In this document: piece by piece, positions 8,400-15,960 of the stretch
How positions within the stretch are numbered: position 1 is the stretch's first letter
Layout: each line of letters opens with the position of its first letter
From: Nocardioides agariphilus
GTDB taxonomy: Bacteria > Actinomycetota > Actinomycetes > Propionibacteriales > Nocardioidaceae
Assembly: GCF_015352445.1 (NCBI RefSeq)
Contig: NZ_JADKPO010000002.1
Coordinates: forward strand, 124,001 to 188,000
Length of the DNA: 64,000 nucleotides
Direction of reading: 5' to 3'
The notes under the pieces: generated by a model
What the model was told of the DNA's origin: nothing
Seen by the model: only the letters and a program-made list of their open reading frames with translations
The model's database searches: none
Position numbers and translations under genes: made by a program

Positions 8400-8471
8400 C
8401 GCCCCCGGCAGGACTCGAACCTGCGCACATGCCTCCGGAGGGCACTGCTCTATCCGCTGAGCTACGGGGGC
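8400..8471 (-). tRNA. tRNA-Arg(CCG)
   Basis: Read on the minus strand, the cloverleaf is complete. Acceptor GCCCCCG (8471-8465) pairs with CGGGGGC (8407-8401). The D-arm is GCTC/GAGC. The anticodon loop CTCCGGA carries anticodon CCG (codon CGG). The T-arm is GCAGG/CCTGC around TTCGAGT. CCA is not encoded. It sits inside the accessory region, and tRNA genes of this kind are frequent integration sites. Confidence 0.95.
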
Positions 8472-8844
8472 TCTGTGGAAACCCTATCCAACGCTTCGCT
8501 CGGGCCGAAAATGCGCTCGCACATCTGAATGCCTCGGTGGTCCCACAGTTGAGAGTGGTCTACGAGATCCACTGGGCTCGGGCGATCTGCGCGCATCGGT
8601 GCCTGTAGTGGCTTGCCCCCAGACGGCTTCCGGACGGTCAGGCGTACCGGGTCAAGAGGAGCGCGCCGCCTGGCGACGCTGAGACCGCCAATCCCAACCG
8701 CCGCGCACTCGAGCGCACGTGGAAGGTCTCCTTGATGCAGCCTGGCCATCGAGGGGATCAAAGTAAGAGGTGAGCGGGGACTTCGGGATCTGCGTCTCGA
8801 GGAAGCGCCATCGAGCTCGCGGAGTCGCTGAGCGGAGAGACGCG
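8472..8844. other. Gene-free interval holding repeat copy A
   Basis: No gene is convincing in this stretch upstream of the tRNA. Its right half is the first copy of a diverged structured repeat that recurs at 10,766-10,927 (see the repeat entries). Weak open frames here exist on the minus strand only because of that repeat. Confidence 0.5.
8645..8800. repeat. Diverged direct repeat, copy A
   Basis: About 155 bp aligning with 10,766-10,927 at an estimated 70-75 percent identity by eye. Conserved blocks include GAGCGCGCC, GAGACCGCCAA, GCACTCGAGCGCAC, AGGTCTCC, AGCCTGG, AGGGGAT and GGGATCTGC. GAGACC (8681-8686) can pair with GGTCTC (8725-8730), and an inner near-palindrome centres on CTCGAG, giving a nested hairpin kept in both copies. 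Together they bracket the 150-residue protein gene and the HNH gene. Confidence 0.7.
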
Positions 8845-8845
8845 G

Positions 8846-9298
8846 TCAGCCGTCACACCCACAGGCCCCCGACGGTGTGATCTCGTAAAAGCACTCTCCG
8901 CAGATCTCGCCCGCGAGATCGCGGAACGCGCCGCCTGCGGCGGCGCCAGACCAGCGAGGTCCGTGGTCTCGCCACTCGATGGCCGCCAACACTTCGGTTA
9001 GCACTGCCCCGTCCGGGAGGCTGGACCCGGGCACCCGCACATAGTGGGTGGCCGTCGTCTTTGCGATCACGCGCGTTGCCTTCACGCGGACACCGACTCC
9101 TGCCGAGGCCGCTGGGTCCACAGCGATGTCCACGTGCTGGCGGTTGACGTACGCCGCGATGCTGCGGTCGGGTGGTCGGATACTGATGTATCCGGACTCC
9201 CTAGCCGTCTCGACCGTTCGCTGCGCCGTGACGTCGCGCAGCAGCGCAGCGAGTTGAGGCGCTGGGTCGAGATCTGCGATCTGCTCCTCAAGGTTCAT
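8846..9298 (-). CDS. Hypothetical 150-residue protein with C-terminal cysteine cluster
   Basis: The family is not recognised. The ATG at 9298 is clear: AAGGAGGAAG stands 7-8 nt upstream on the minus strand, and the frame upstream of it is low complexity. The sequence has an acidic N-terminal helix (MNLEEQIADLDPAPQLAALL), a middle part with SGYISIRPPDR and YVNRQHVDIAVDP, and a tail CGECFYEITPSGACGC whose four cysteines could bind zinc. It lies downstream of the HNH gene on the same strand with 335 bases between them, and both sit between the two repeat copies. A DNA-binding or immunity-type role is possible but unproven. Confidence 0.6.
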   Translation of the reverse strand: MNLEEQIADLDPAPQLAALLRDVTAQRTVETARESGYISIRPPDRSIAAYVNRQHVDIAVDPAASAGVGVRVKATRVIAKTTATHYVRVPGSSLPDGAVLTEVLAAIEWRDHGPRWSGAAAGGAFRDLAGEICGECFYEITPSGACGCDG

Positions 9299-9633
9299 GG
9301 GCGGGCTTCCTCCTTGGCTGGCGCGCTGGTCTCGCGCCTCCCATTGTTGTCGAAGGGTCGTGCGCGAGCCTGTCACTCGACGCTGTGCCGCCTGCGCGGC
9401 CGATTTTCTAACCACCCTGGAGTCCCGCGTCGGGTGGCGATCCGGCGCTGCCGTCGCAGCGCAGCCCCGGCGAATACCTACGGCGCCCGGGGCCACGACA
9501 CCCTGGCACGGGCTCGGCCGCCTGACCCACTAGCTCTAGCGCCAAAGCGCATCCCGAGGTCACCTGTCGTCGGAGTCCTGCAGCGACTTCGGTAGGCGAA
9601 TGGTCCAGGCGACCGGTGCTGCGGCTCGTTGGC
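9299..9633. other. Spacer between the HNH gene and the 150-residue gene
   Basis: No gene is supported in these 335 bases. They form the 3' flank of the HNH gene and the upstream region of the 150-residue gene (both minus strand). The ribosome-binding site AAGGAGGAAG of the latter lies at its left end. No clear promoter hexamers or hairpin are visible. Confidence 0.45.
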
Positions 9634-10575
9634 TCATGAGGTCACTAACGATCTGATCTGCGCAACGTACTCGGTGGCGACTTCCTGCACTCGAGTACGG
9701 GCTTGATCCAGGAGCGCCGTGATGGCAGCCGGGTCGACCTGAGGGTCGAGCGCGAAGGGCAGGTAGTCACGTTCAAGCATGAACCGAAAGATCGCTGCCT
9801 TTCGGTCTTCGGCCGTTGCTGGGTCTGCCATGAACTTGGCATCTAGGAAGTCTCGGAAGTCCTCATCGCCTTTCTCGCTGTTGCAGTCCTTGCACGCCGG
9901 AACGAGATTGCCTCGCTTGTGTTCGCCCAGGCTCTTGGAGTTGATCCCGAAGACGTGGTCCTTGTCGTGCGCCGCCAATGGCTCATCGCAGTACGCGCAT
10001 CGTCCGCCGAAGTAGCTCCATGTGGACTCCCACCCGCCGTGAGCGTGTGCGTCCGGTCGGATCCTCCCGAGAACGTTGCGTACCAACAGGTTCTGGGCGT
10101 TCCCAATTGCCGGCGCCGCTAGTCTTCCGCGGCTGCCGGCTTCACCCGCAGCGCCAGCTCGAGGAACACTCTCGGAGAGCGCGTCCAAGTAGGCAGCAGC
10201 GGTGTCCTGGTCGATCATCTGCTTGTCCGCGATGTACTTGACGAACCCCACGTAGTGCCGCGCGTACCAGTCGTTGGTGAACAGGACGGTCTCGCCGCAC
10301 ACGACGACCTGCGGACTCGACCGGTATCGACCCTCGTACCTACCGACTATCAGGTCCGGACTCCGAAAGAACGGGTAGCGCACGCCAAGCGTCGATTTGC
10401 AGTAGCTCTCATCGCGGAGGTGCTCGAACTCTTCAGGATGGTGATCGCAATACTCCACGATCGACAACACGTGTCGCTCCACGAACTTGCCAATCCTCGG
10501 CAGGCCCAACGCCATCACGTCCACGCGCGCAGTCTCCCCCTCTTCGGGTACTAAACACCGTCGGTCGAGTCCCAC
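9634..10575 (-). CDS. HNH endonuclease
   Basis: A 313-residue protein with a full HNH zinc-finger nuclease motif: CAYC, then DKDHVFG with the catalytic-type D-H, GNLVPACKDCN and SEKGD. The first 170 residues carry no domain I know and may recognise DNA. Start: the GTG at 10,575 has GGAGG 9 nt upstream on the minus strand. An internal ATG giving MALGLPRIGKF is an alternative start. It is a probable restriction-type or homing-type nuclease. Its position with a small cysteine-rich protein between two copies of the same repeat suggests a mobile two-gene cassette. Confidence 0.8.
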   Translation of the reverse strand: MGLDRRCLVPEEGETARVDVMALGLPRIGKFVERHVLSIVEYCDHHPEEFEHLRDESYCKSTLGVRYPFFRSPDLIVGRYEGRYRSSPQVVVCGETVLFTNDWYARHYVGFVKYIADKQMIDQDTAAAYLDALSESVPRAGAAGEAGSRGRLAAPAIGNAQNLLVRNVLGRIRPDAHAHGGWESTWSYFGGRCAYCDEPLAAHDKDHVFGINSKSLGEHKRGNLVPACKDCNSEKGDEDFRDFLDAKFMADPATAEDRKAAIFRFMLERDYLPFALDPQVDPAAITALLDQARTRVQEVATEYVAQIRSLVTS

Positions 10576-11088
10576 ATGGGAGGTCCTCCTGGCTTGTCTT
10601 CACACCACCGGCGCATGTTCACTATCCGCCTCGTCCTCGCGAGCGCGCGCCCGCGGACTTCCCGGCGCCACCCCTGAGGGCAGGCTACGAGATTGCATCG
10701 GCACATCCGCGCGAACCAGGTCATGCGTAGCCCATCCGCGAGCTGTGGTGCTTGCGCTCCCTCGCTACCGAGCCAAGGAGAGCGCGCCACATCGCGGAGC
10801 CCGGAGACCGCCAACCCCACAGCCGCCGTGCACTCGAGCGCACTCGGGAGGTCTCCGCTATTGAGCCTGGACATTCAGGGGATTGGGTAAAAGGGGGTGC
10901 GCGGGGTCGGAGGGATCTGCATCTCGGGTGCCGGTGAACCTCGGACACGACCAGCCGACCTTCAAGGTCTACGTATCGGTACTGGCGAGGTCGCCAACTG
11001 ACGTGCGACCGGGGAAGGCGGCCGCTCGGAGACTTCGCCGAGTTGGCCACCGCCTTGCCACGCACATGGGGACGCCGGTCGAGACTGG
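10576..11088. other. Gene-free interval holding repeat copy B
   Basis: These 513 bases lie upstream of the HNH gene and downstream of the PH-like gene (both minus strand). The middle is copy B of the diverged repeat. I see no gene; the open frames here are explained by GC-rich composition. Confidence 0.5.
10766..10927. repeat. Diverged direct repeat, copy B
   Basis: This is the second copy of the element at 8645-8800, in the same orientation. GGAGACC (10,803-10,809) pairs perfectly with GGTCTCC (10,850-10,856), enclosing GTGC-ACTCGAGC-GCAC, so the outer stem is one pair longer than in copy A. Conservation of both arms while the loop sides differ points to a selected DNA or RNA structure. Confidence 0.7.
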
Positions 11089-11649
11089 TCATGCACCCCT
11101 TCTCGCGCTCCGCGCCGACCGCTCGACTTCCTGACTGAAGGCCTTCACACGAGGTGAGTCTGTGGCGAAGAACCCGAACTCGTCGTACTTGGGCAGGTAT
11201 CTCCCGTCGAAACTAATCATGATGCAGTGCTGTTCAGGAACCTTGATGGTCTCAACGGGGTTGAAAGTGACCCATGCCAACGCGTTGGCACTGGGAGCGC
11301 TCTTGTCGCGGGGAGATTCGGCGAAGGTGCCGGCGCGTGGCGTTCCACCCTCGTCTGGGACGAAGATTAGGCGGCGCTCGGTGACCACGAGGCTCCCCGT
11401 TCCAACCTTGACGTACCTGGAATCCCACATGTTGAAGATCCCCTCAGGTCGATCCAGGACTTCGCTGATGTAATGCTCGGCGTCCCAGTAGGTGCCTTCT
11501 AGGAAGTCCAGTACCTGTTCTCCGTTAAGATGCTTCTGGATTCGCTCCTGCTCCGTCCTCAGGCGCATGGCCTCCCGCGCCCGCTCAGCCTCCTGACGTG
11601 CAGCCCGTTCAGCGCGCCGTGCCTCTTTGCGACCCGACCACCAACCCAT
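11089..11649 (-). CDS. Coiled-coil protein with PH-like domain
   Basis: A 186-residue protein. Residues 5-45 are a highly charged Arg/Glu/Ala helix, a likely coiled coil. Residues 75-175 look like a bacterial PH/GRAM-type fold: GSLVVTERRLIFVPD, AWVTFNPVETIKV and HCIMISFDG. Such domains usually bind membranes or partner proteins. The ATG at 11,649 has an excellent GAGGAGG ribosome-binding site. No operon partner is evident. The function is unknown. Confidence 0.6.
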   Translation of the reverse strand: MGWWSGRKEARRAERAARQEAERAREAMRLRTEQERIQKHLNGEQVLDFLEGTYWDAEHYISEVLDRPEGIFNMWDSRYVKVGTGSLVVTERRLIFVPDEGGTPRAGTFAESPRDKSAPSANALAWVTFNPVETIKVPEQHCIMISFDGRYLPKYDEFGFFATDSPRVKAFSQEVERSARSARRGA

Positions 11650-12174
11650 AGAACCTCCTCATTGCCCGCCGCCCGCGCGACTGTTCGAGATCGACAGTCA
11701 AGCATCATGTTGTGGGCCGCCATGACGGACGCGTTTCCGCGTGTGCTAGGCCGGTCGGTGCGTTGGCCCCGCGACTACCAAAACGCGATGAGGGTTCGAC
11801 CTCCCCAGAGTGACCTCCCTCCCCGGACCTGCTCCATCTCGAGCTGGCAGTTCTGTGAGATCAAGTTCGCCTGGGGAGCCCGCCTTTGCTTTCCCGCAGG
11901 CGCCACGGAGGAGGGACCATTCGGTCGGAGCAGGCATCGATGCACTTGCCATCAGATCGCGACGAGATCAGGCAGGGGGTCATGGCTTCGCGTGAGGTGT
12001 ACGATCGTCAAGCGAACAGATGTTGTCACGCGTCGACCTGTAGTTCTCAGTCATAGCGTCAAACTCTTCGCAAGATTGTTTGCGCCGAGACGCTGTCGAA
12101 TCGATCGCGAGGCCAGCTCAGAGGTGAGGAACCTCCCGCAAGGGGAGGTCCCACCCAAGAGTTAGGCCACTCGA
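11650..12174. other. Divergent gene-free interval
   Basis: These 525 bases separate the PH-like gene (minus) from the HTH gene (plus) and should hold both promoters. They are less GC-rich near 12,000-12,090. TTGTCA near 12,016 could be a -35 hexamer but lacks a good -10. Open frames on both strands lack start signals or plausible composition. Confidence 0.4.
12131..12149 (+). promoter_or_regulatory. Hairpin in the leader of the HTH gene
   Basis: ACCTCCC (12,131-12,137) pairs with GGGAGGT (12,143-12,149) over the loop GCAAG, 25 bp before the ATG. The right arm is the only Shine-Dalgarno-like purine run upstream of the start, so the fold would hide it. This may be a regulatory fold or the terminator of an upstream transcript. 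Confidence 0.4.
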
Positions 12175-12573
12175 ATGATTGAAGTTCCACCGGAGTTCAT
12201 CGAACTCGTTGTGCTGGGATGGAGGCAGAAGCTCCTCGCCGAGCGTTTCGGGGTTACGGATCGCACCGTCCGCCGCTGGCTTAGCGACCCGCAGGTCGCA
12301 CTCCTCGTCGCGGAGCGACGGGAAGAGGTTCAGTGCGCGATCGCAGGTCGGCTGACCGGCATGGCGGAGAGTGCCTTTGCGGTGTTGGAAACGCTTCTCA
12401 GCGATGCCTCGGACTCGGTTCGTCTGCGGGCCGTGCAGTTGGTGTTGGACCAACTCTCTTCCACTCACCGGGCCCTCATGGATCGCCAAGCCGACACCAG
12501 CGAGGCCCGGATCCTCGCGGCTACAACGCCGACCGACCGTCGCGTCCCGACGAGCCAGGGGGTGGCCTCGTGA
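12175..12573 (+). CDS. Phage-type helix-turn-helix protein (terminase small-subunit-like)
   Basis: A 132-residue protein. Residues 10-38 form a helix-turn-helix (VVLGWRQKLLAERFGVTDR followed by TVRRWL). The following helices (MAESAFAVLETLLSD, SVRLRAVQLVLDQL) resemble the HTH proteins annotated near phage packaging genes (phBC6A51/terminase small-subunit type). It overlaps the next gene by 4 bp (GTGA), so both are translated together. No large terminase follows, so a phage-derived regulator or remnant is more likely than a packaging protein. Confidence 0.55.
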   Translation: MIEVPPEFIELVVLGWRQKLLAERFGVTDRTVRRWLSDPQVALLVAERREEVQCAIAGRLTGMAESAFAVLETLLSDASDSVRLRAVQLVLDQLSSTHRALMDRQADTSEARILAATTPTDRRVPTSQGVAS

Positions 12574-13403
12574 GCGCAAGCAGGGGCCGGCCCGACAGGC
12601 GCTACCTCGCGGAGAGGGCAGCCGTCGCGGAAGCCAGAAGGAGGAGGCGCGCCGCCGACCGGATCTTCGAGAACGTTGCGTCCCTGGACGACTTCGCTGT
12701 TCAGTGCGGCGACGAGGCCCACGACATGCGAGACGACTGGGCGGCGACCGTCCGAGTCGCCCATGCGCGCCGAGAACTCGGACTCGATTTCGGGGAGGAT
12801 ATGGATCCTGTATACGGCCTTACCCGTGGCCGCCACGTGCCCACCACCTACACGACCGTCTCCTGGGCCCGTTTGCCCGGCCACGTCTTGAGCTTCCCTC
12901 CTGGCGAGCCGCTGCCGGACGACCTCGCGGCCAAGCTCGACGAGATCGACTCACTCATCACTGTCCCCGTCGATCAACTCGACGACCGGTTGCAAGTTTT
13001 CGGCCTAGACCCGGCCCAGATGCCCCACAACCAGCCCAACGTGGCCGGAGGAAACGGGTCGACTCGCTCAACTGCCAGGAACACCCTTTTGGCCCCGCAC
13101 GTCGTCAAACTTGAGGCCGCCTTGGCCCGCCTCGTCATTGGACCGGGACGCGGCGAGGTGGCTCGCGCTGAGGTGTGGGCGAAGGTGGGCCAACTCGTGG
13201 GCCGATTCTGCGACCCCGAGGCCTGGTTCAACCAAGGCCTGGTGAACTTCCGGGCTCTCTACTCGTTGTGTACCGAACAAGACGGAACGCCGTTCCCCGC
13301 CGACGAGTTGAAGCTGCTGATGAGGTACGAGGACCTGGAGGAAGTGATGCGCTGCCACACCGACGAGTGGAGGGCCGCGGAAGCGGACATTTCCGGACAC
13401 TAG
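12570..13403 (+). CDS. Hypothetical protein coupled to the HTH gene
   Basis: A 277-residue protein, family not recognised. The GTG start overlaps the HTH stop (GTGA) and follows GGGGGTGG. The N-terminus is very Arg/Ala-rich (residues 5-33), suggesting nucleic-acid contact. The rest is acidic and mostly helical, with a linker NVAGGNGSTRSTARN near residue 155. The coupling implies joint function with the HTH protein, perhaps as a phage-satellite or defence pair. Confidence 0.55.
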   Translation: MSASRGRPDRRYLAERAAVAEARRRRRAADRIFENVASLDDFAVQCGDEAHDMRDDWAATVRVAHARRELGLDFGEDMDPVYGLTRGRHVPTTYTTVSWARLPGHVLSFPPGEPLPDDLAAKLDEIDSLITVPVDQLDDRLQVFGLDPAQMPHNQPNVAGGNGSTRSTARNTLLAPHVVKLEAALARLVIGPGRGEVARAEVWAKVGQLVGRFCDPEAWFNQGLVNFRALYSLCTEQDGTPFPADELKLLMRYEDLEEVMRCHTDEWRAAEADISGH

Positions 13404-13547
13404 GTCCTTCCGGATCCAGGAGAAACGACTTCCAGCCCGACCGACCGGGTCGGCATTGCAGCAGTTCATCGGGCGTAGCACGGGTTTTACGCACGTCCTA
13501 CTGGGGCCAGCGTGTGCGGTCCAGCCGCGACACGGTGACATATCTTG

Positions 13548-13988
13548 TCAGGTCGCCGGCCGACCCAGCGAAGTGCCGAGGAGGGCGAGGTGCTGGGGGA
13601 CGATCCGGCGCCAGTAGCCGATGTCGTGGTCGCCGTCGCCGCAGTCGATGCGGATCGCCATCCCGTCGAGCTCGGCCTGGTGGCCGAACGGCGTGACGTC
13701 CTCGAAGTCGGCCTCGTCGTCGAACGAGCCGGGCGAGGTGTCGTCGTACTTCTGCCAGAGCGCCGGGCTCATCGCCAACCAGCCCAGGAAGCCGATCCTG
13801 GCGGTGTCGAGTCCACGACCGGGCTCGACATCGGGCACCTTGCCGTCGCGCCCGTCGAGCCCTAGCCGGTGGTAGGCCACCGAACGTCCCGGCAGCACGC
13901 CCGTCTCCACGCCGATGGCGGTGGCCGCGGTGCCGAGGGCGAGGGCACCGGCACCCGCCAGCAGCCCGCGTCTCGACGTACTCCGCAC
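13548..13988 (-). pseudogene. Tat-exported alpha/beta hydrolase with internal deletions
   Basis: A 146-codon frame from GTG 13,988. The N-terminus is a twin-arginine signal (TSRRGLLAGAGALALG). The rest is recognisable only as pieces of an esterase-D-like hydrolase: TARIGFLGW followed directly by LAMSPALW, then DDEADFEDVTPFG, RIDCGDGD and DIGYWRR. In intact relatives, as I know them, GFLGWSMGGYGA carries the catalytic Ser, and long segments separate these blocks. The nucleophile elbow, the preceding core sheet and the segment before the catalytic His are missing, yet the frame is open. It is therefore probably inactive, a gene with several in-frame deletions. Confidence 0.6.
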
Positions 13989-14118
13989 AGCCGCATCCTC
14001 GTCGACGGGTGGCCCACTCGTTTGGAACTACGCCCACCGACGCGTCACCATGGACGGATCGTCGTCGGTTTCGATGACGTCCCACCTGTGTCCCAGTCCG
14101 TGTTCAAGAGGTCGACGC

Positions 14119-15372
14119 TTGTCTGAGTACGACGCCCCCGAGGGCGCCAGCTCGACCCCCGGCGACCCCAGGCCGAAGCGGCGGGCCAAGGTCAAGAAGC
14201 GGCACACGGTCGGGCGCGTGCTCCTGGTCACCTCGGTGGTGCTCGCGCTGGTCACCGGGCTGTCGACGCTGTACCTCTACCGCCACTACAACGGCAACCT
14301 CGACGTCGTCGACGTCTCCAGGCAGATCACCGACCGGCCGGACAAGGTGAAGGTCGAGGGTCCCAAGGAGCCGCTCAACATCTTGGTGATGGGGTCCGAC
14401 GACCGGGACGCGCCGGGCAACAACATCGACAACCTGACCGGCGGCGGCAAGCGCTCTGACACCACGATCTTGTTGCACCTCTCGGCCGACCGGAAGCGCG
14501 CCTACGGCATCAGCATCCCGCGCGACTCCCTGGTCAACCGCCCTGAGTGTCTCGACAAGAACCTCAAGCCGATCCCGGGCGCGACCGACGCCATGTGGAA
14601 CGAGGCCTTCTCGGTCGGCGGCCCGGCCTGCACGATCCACCAGCTGGAGAAGCTGACGGGCATCAGGGTCGACCACTACATCGTCGTGGACTTCGCCGGC
14701 TTCCGCGGCATGGTCGACGCGATCGGCGGAGTGCAGGTCTGCATCCCCGAGCCGGGCATCGTCGACCCTGCCCACGGCATCAACCTCCCGGCCGGCACCC
14801 GCAAGCTCGAGGGGATGCAGGCGCTCAACTACGTGCGCGAGCGCTACGTGCTGGGCAACGGCTCAGACGTCGGCCGGATGAAGCGCCAGCAGGCGTTCAT
14901 CGCCGCGATGGCCCACCAGGTGCTCAGTGCCAACACGTTGGCCAACCCGGTGCGGCTGTTGAAGTTCCTCGAGGCCGCCACCAAGTCGCTGCAGCTCGAC
15001 GAGGGCCTGGGCAGCCTGGCCAAGATCGCCAAGCTCGGCGTGCAGTTCCGGGGCATCGGGCTCGACAAGATCCAGTTCATCACCGTCCCGTGGCAGTACG
15101 CCCCCGAGGACCCCAACCGGATCCGCTGGCTGCCGGAGGCCGAGCAGGTCTGGACGGCGATCATCAACGACAAGCCGATCCCGCGGAAGTTCCTCGGTGA
15201 CGCCATCAGTGCCGAGCACCTGCCCGGCACGCCCACCGAGACCCCAACCGGTACTCCGACCGGTACTCCGACCGGTACTCCGGGCTCACCCGGCACCCCG
15301 ACCAGCTCGCCGACCGACGGGGTCACCGACGAGGAGGCCCAGCAGGCCGCCGAGAACGGGCTCTGCGCGTGA
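14119..15372 (+). CDS. LytR-CpsA-Psr (LCP) family cell-wall glycopolymer ligase
   Basis: A protein of 417 residues from TTG 14,119, which has AGAGGT seven bases upstream and begins LSEYDAPEG. An ATG at 14,050 is an in-frame alternative. A basic cytoplasmic tail (KRRAKVKKRHTVGR) precedes one membrane helix (VLLVTSVVLALVTGLSTLYLY), and the LCP catalytic domain lies outside: NILVMGSDDRD, RSDTTILLHLS, ISIPRDSLV, HYIVVDFAGF and RERYVLGNGSDVGRMKRQQ. LCP enzymes attach teichoic-acid-like or arabinogalactan-like polymers to peptidoglycan. The C-terminus is a Thr/Pro-rich tail made partly of TGTP repeats. The next gene overlaps by 4 bp. Confidence 0.9.
   Translation: MSEYDAPEGASSTPGDPRPKRRAKVKKRHTVGRVLLVTSVVLALVTGLSTLYLYRHYNGNLDVVDVSRQITDRPDKVKVEGPKEPLNILVMGSDDRDAPGNNIDNLTGGGKRSDTTILLHLSADRKRAYGISIPRDSLVNRPECLDKNLKPIPGATDAMWNEAFSVGGPACTIHQLEKLTGIRVDHYIVVDFAGFRGMVDAIGGVQVCIPEPGIVDPAHGINLPAGTRKLEGMQALNYVRERYVLGNGSDVGRMKRQQAFIAAMAHQVLSANTLANPVRLLKFLEAATKSLQLDEGLGSLAKIAKLGVQFRGIGLDKIQFITVPWQYAPEDPNRIRWLPEAEQVWTAIINDKPIPRKFLGDAISAEHLPGTPTETPTGTPTGTPTGTPGSPGTPTSSPTDGVTDEEAQQAAENGLCA
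15247..15282 (+). repeat. Three 12-bp tandem units in the LCP gene
   Basis: ACCGGTACTCCG occurs three times in a row (15,247, 15,259, 15,271), in frame, encoding the repeated Thr-Gly-Thr-Pro of the extracellular tail. Such a tract can gain or lose units without shifting the frame. Confidence 0.9.
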
Positions 15373-15581
15373 GCGGTCCACGAGACGAGCCCCGAGACAA
15401 GGCCCGAAAGGAGACCCAGGAAGAGGCCCAGCGCAAGCGCAGGCTGGCCGAGGTCTTCGGCGACGTGCTGCCCGAGACGACCTCAGACGAGCGCGACCCC
15501 GACGATGGGCGGGGCGACGGGCGGGGCGAGCGGGACCGCGACACCTGGATCCGTGACCAGGTGCCGCCACACCACGGCTAG
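15369..15581 (+). CDS. Small charged protein coupled to the LCP gene
   Basis: 70 residues, start GTG overlapping the LCP stop (GTGA). It is almost entirely charged (MSGPRDEPRDKARKETQEEA, then QRKRRLAEVFGDVLPE and TWIRDQVPPHHG). Small proteins of this type often follow LCP genes in Nocardioides-like genomes. The function is unknown. Its end overlaps the end of mscL on the other strand by 4 bp. Confidence 0.65.
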   Translation: MSGPRDEPRDKARKETQEEAQRKRRLAEVFGDVLPETTSDERDPDDGRGDGRGERDRDTWIRDQVPPHHG

Positions 15582-15949
15582 GCCCCAGGGGTGGCTGAGG
15601 CCGGACCCGCCTGCTCCTTGAGCAGGTCGCGGATCTCCTCGAGCAACGCAACGTCTGCGGGCGTGCCCGGGGACTCGGCCGGGAACCAGCGCTCCTTGGC
15701 CTTGGTGTAGGGCAGCACCACGAAGAAGTAGACGACGGCCGCGAGGATCACGAAGGAGATCAGCGCGTTGACGAAGAAGGCGCCGGAGCCCTCCTTGGCG
15801 CCCTTGAACGTCTCTGCGGTTGCTGGCAGGGTCGCCGTCAGCCAGGCCGTGAACGCTGCGACGACCGCCCCGAAAGCGGTGCCGATGATCACGGCGACCG
15901 CGAGGTCTACGAGGTTGCCCTTGAGGACGAAGTTCTTGAACCCTGTCAT
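15578..15949 (-). CDS. mscL: Large-conductance mechanosensitive channel MscL
   Basis: A 123-residue protein, within the usual MscL size. The N-terminal amphipathic helix and TM1 pore helix are classical (GFKNFVLKGNLVDLAVAVIIG, in which GNLVDLAVAVIIG lines the gate). TM2 is residues 61-82 (NALISFVILAAVVYFFVVLPY), and the C-terminal helix LLEEIRDLLKEQ forms the cytoplasmic bundle. It releases solutes on hypo-osmotic shock. It lies 11 bp downstream of the SAF gene and probably shares its transcript. Confidence 0.95.
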   Translation of the reverse strand: MTGFKNFVLKGNLVDLAVAVIIGTAFGAVVAAFTAWLTATLPATAETFKGAKEGSGAFFVNALISFVILAAVVYFFVVLPYTKAKERWFPAESPGTPADVALLEEIRDLLKEQAGPASATPGA

Positions 15950-15960
15950 GACACCGGACG

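Noticed and set aside
8462-8761. Minus-strand frame similar to one at 10,551-10,874
   Set aside because: The protein similarity (e.g. GDLP-x-ALEC) follows from the DNA repeat. Neither frame has a ribosome-binding site, and the conserved features are hairpin arms rather than codon positions.
11530-12165. 211-codon plus-strand frame
   Set aside because: It starts inside the PH-like gene on the other strand, lacks a ribosome-binding site and has Arg/Pro/Ser-rich shadow composition.
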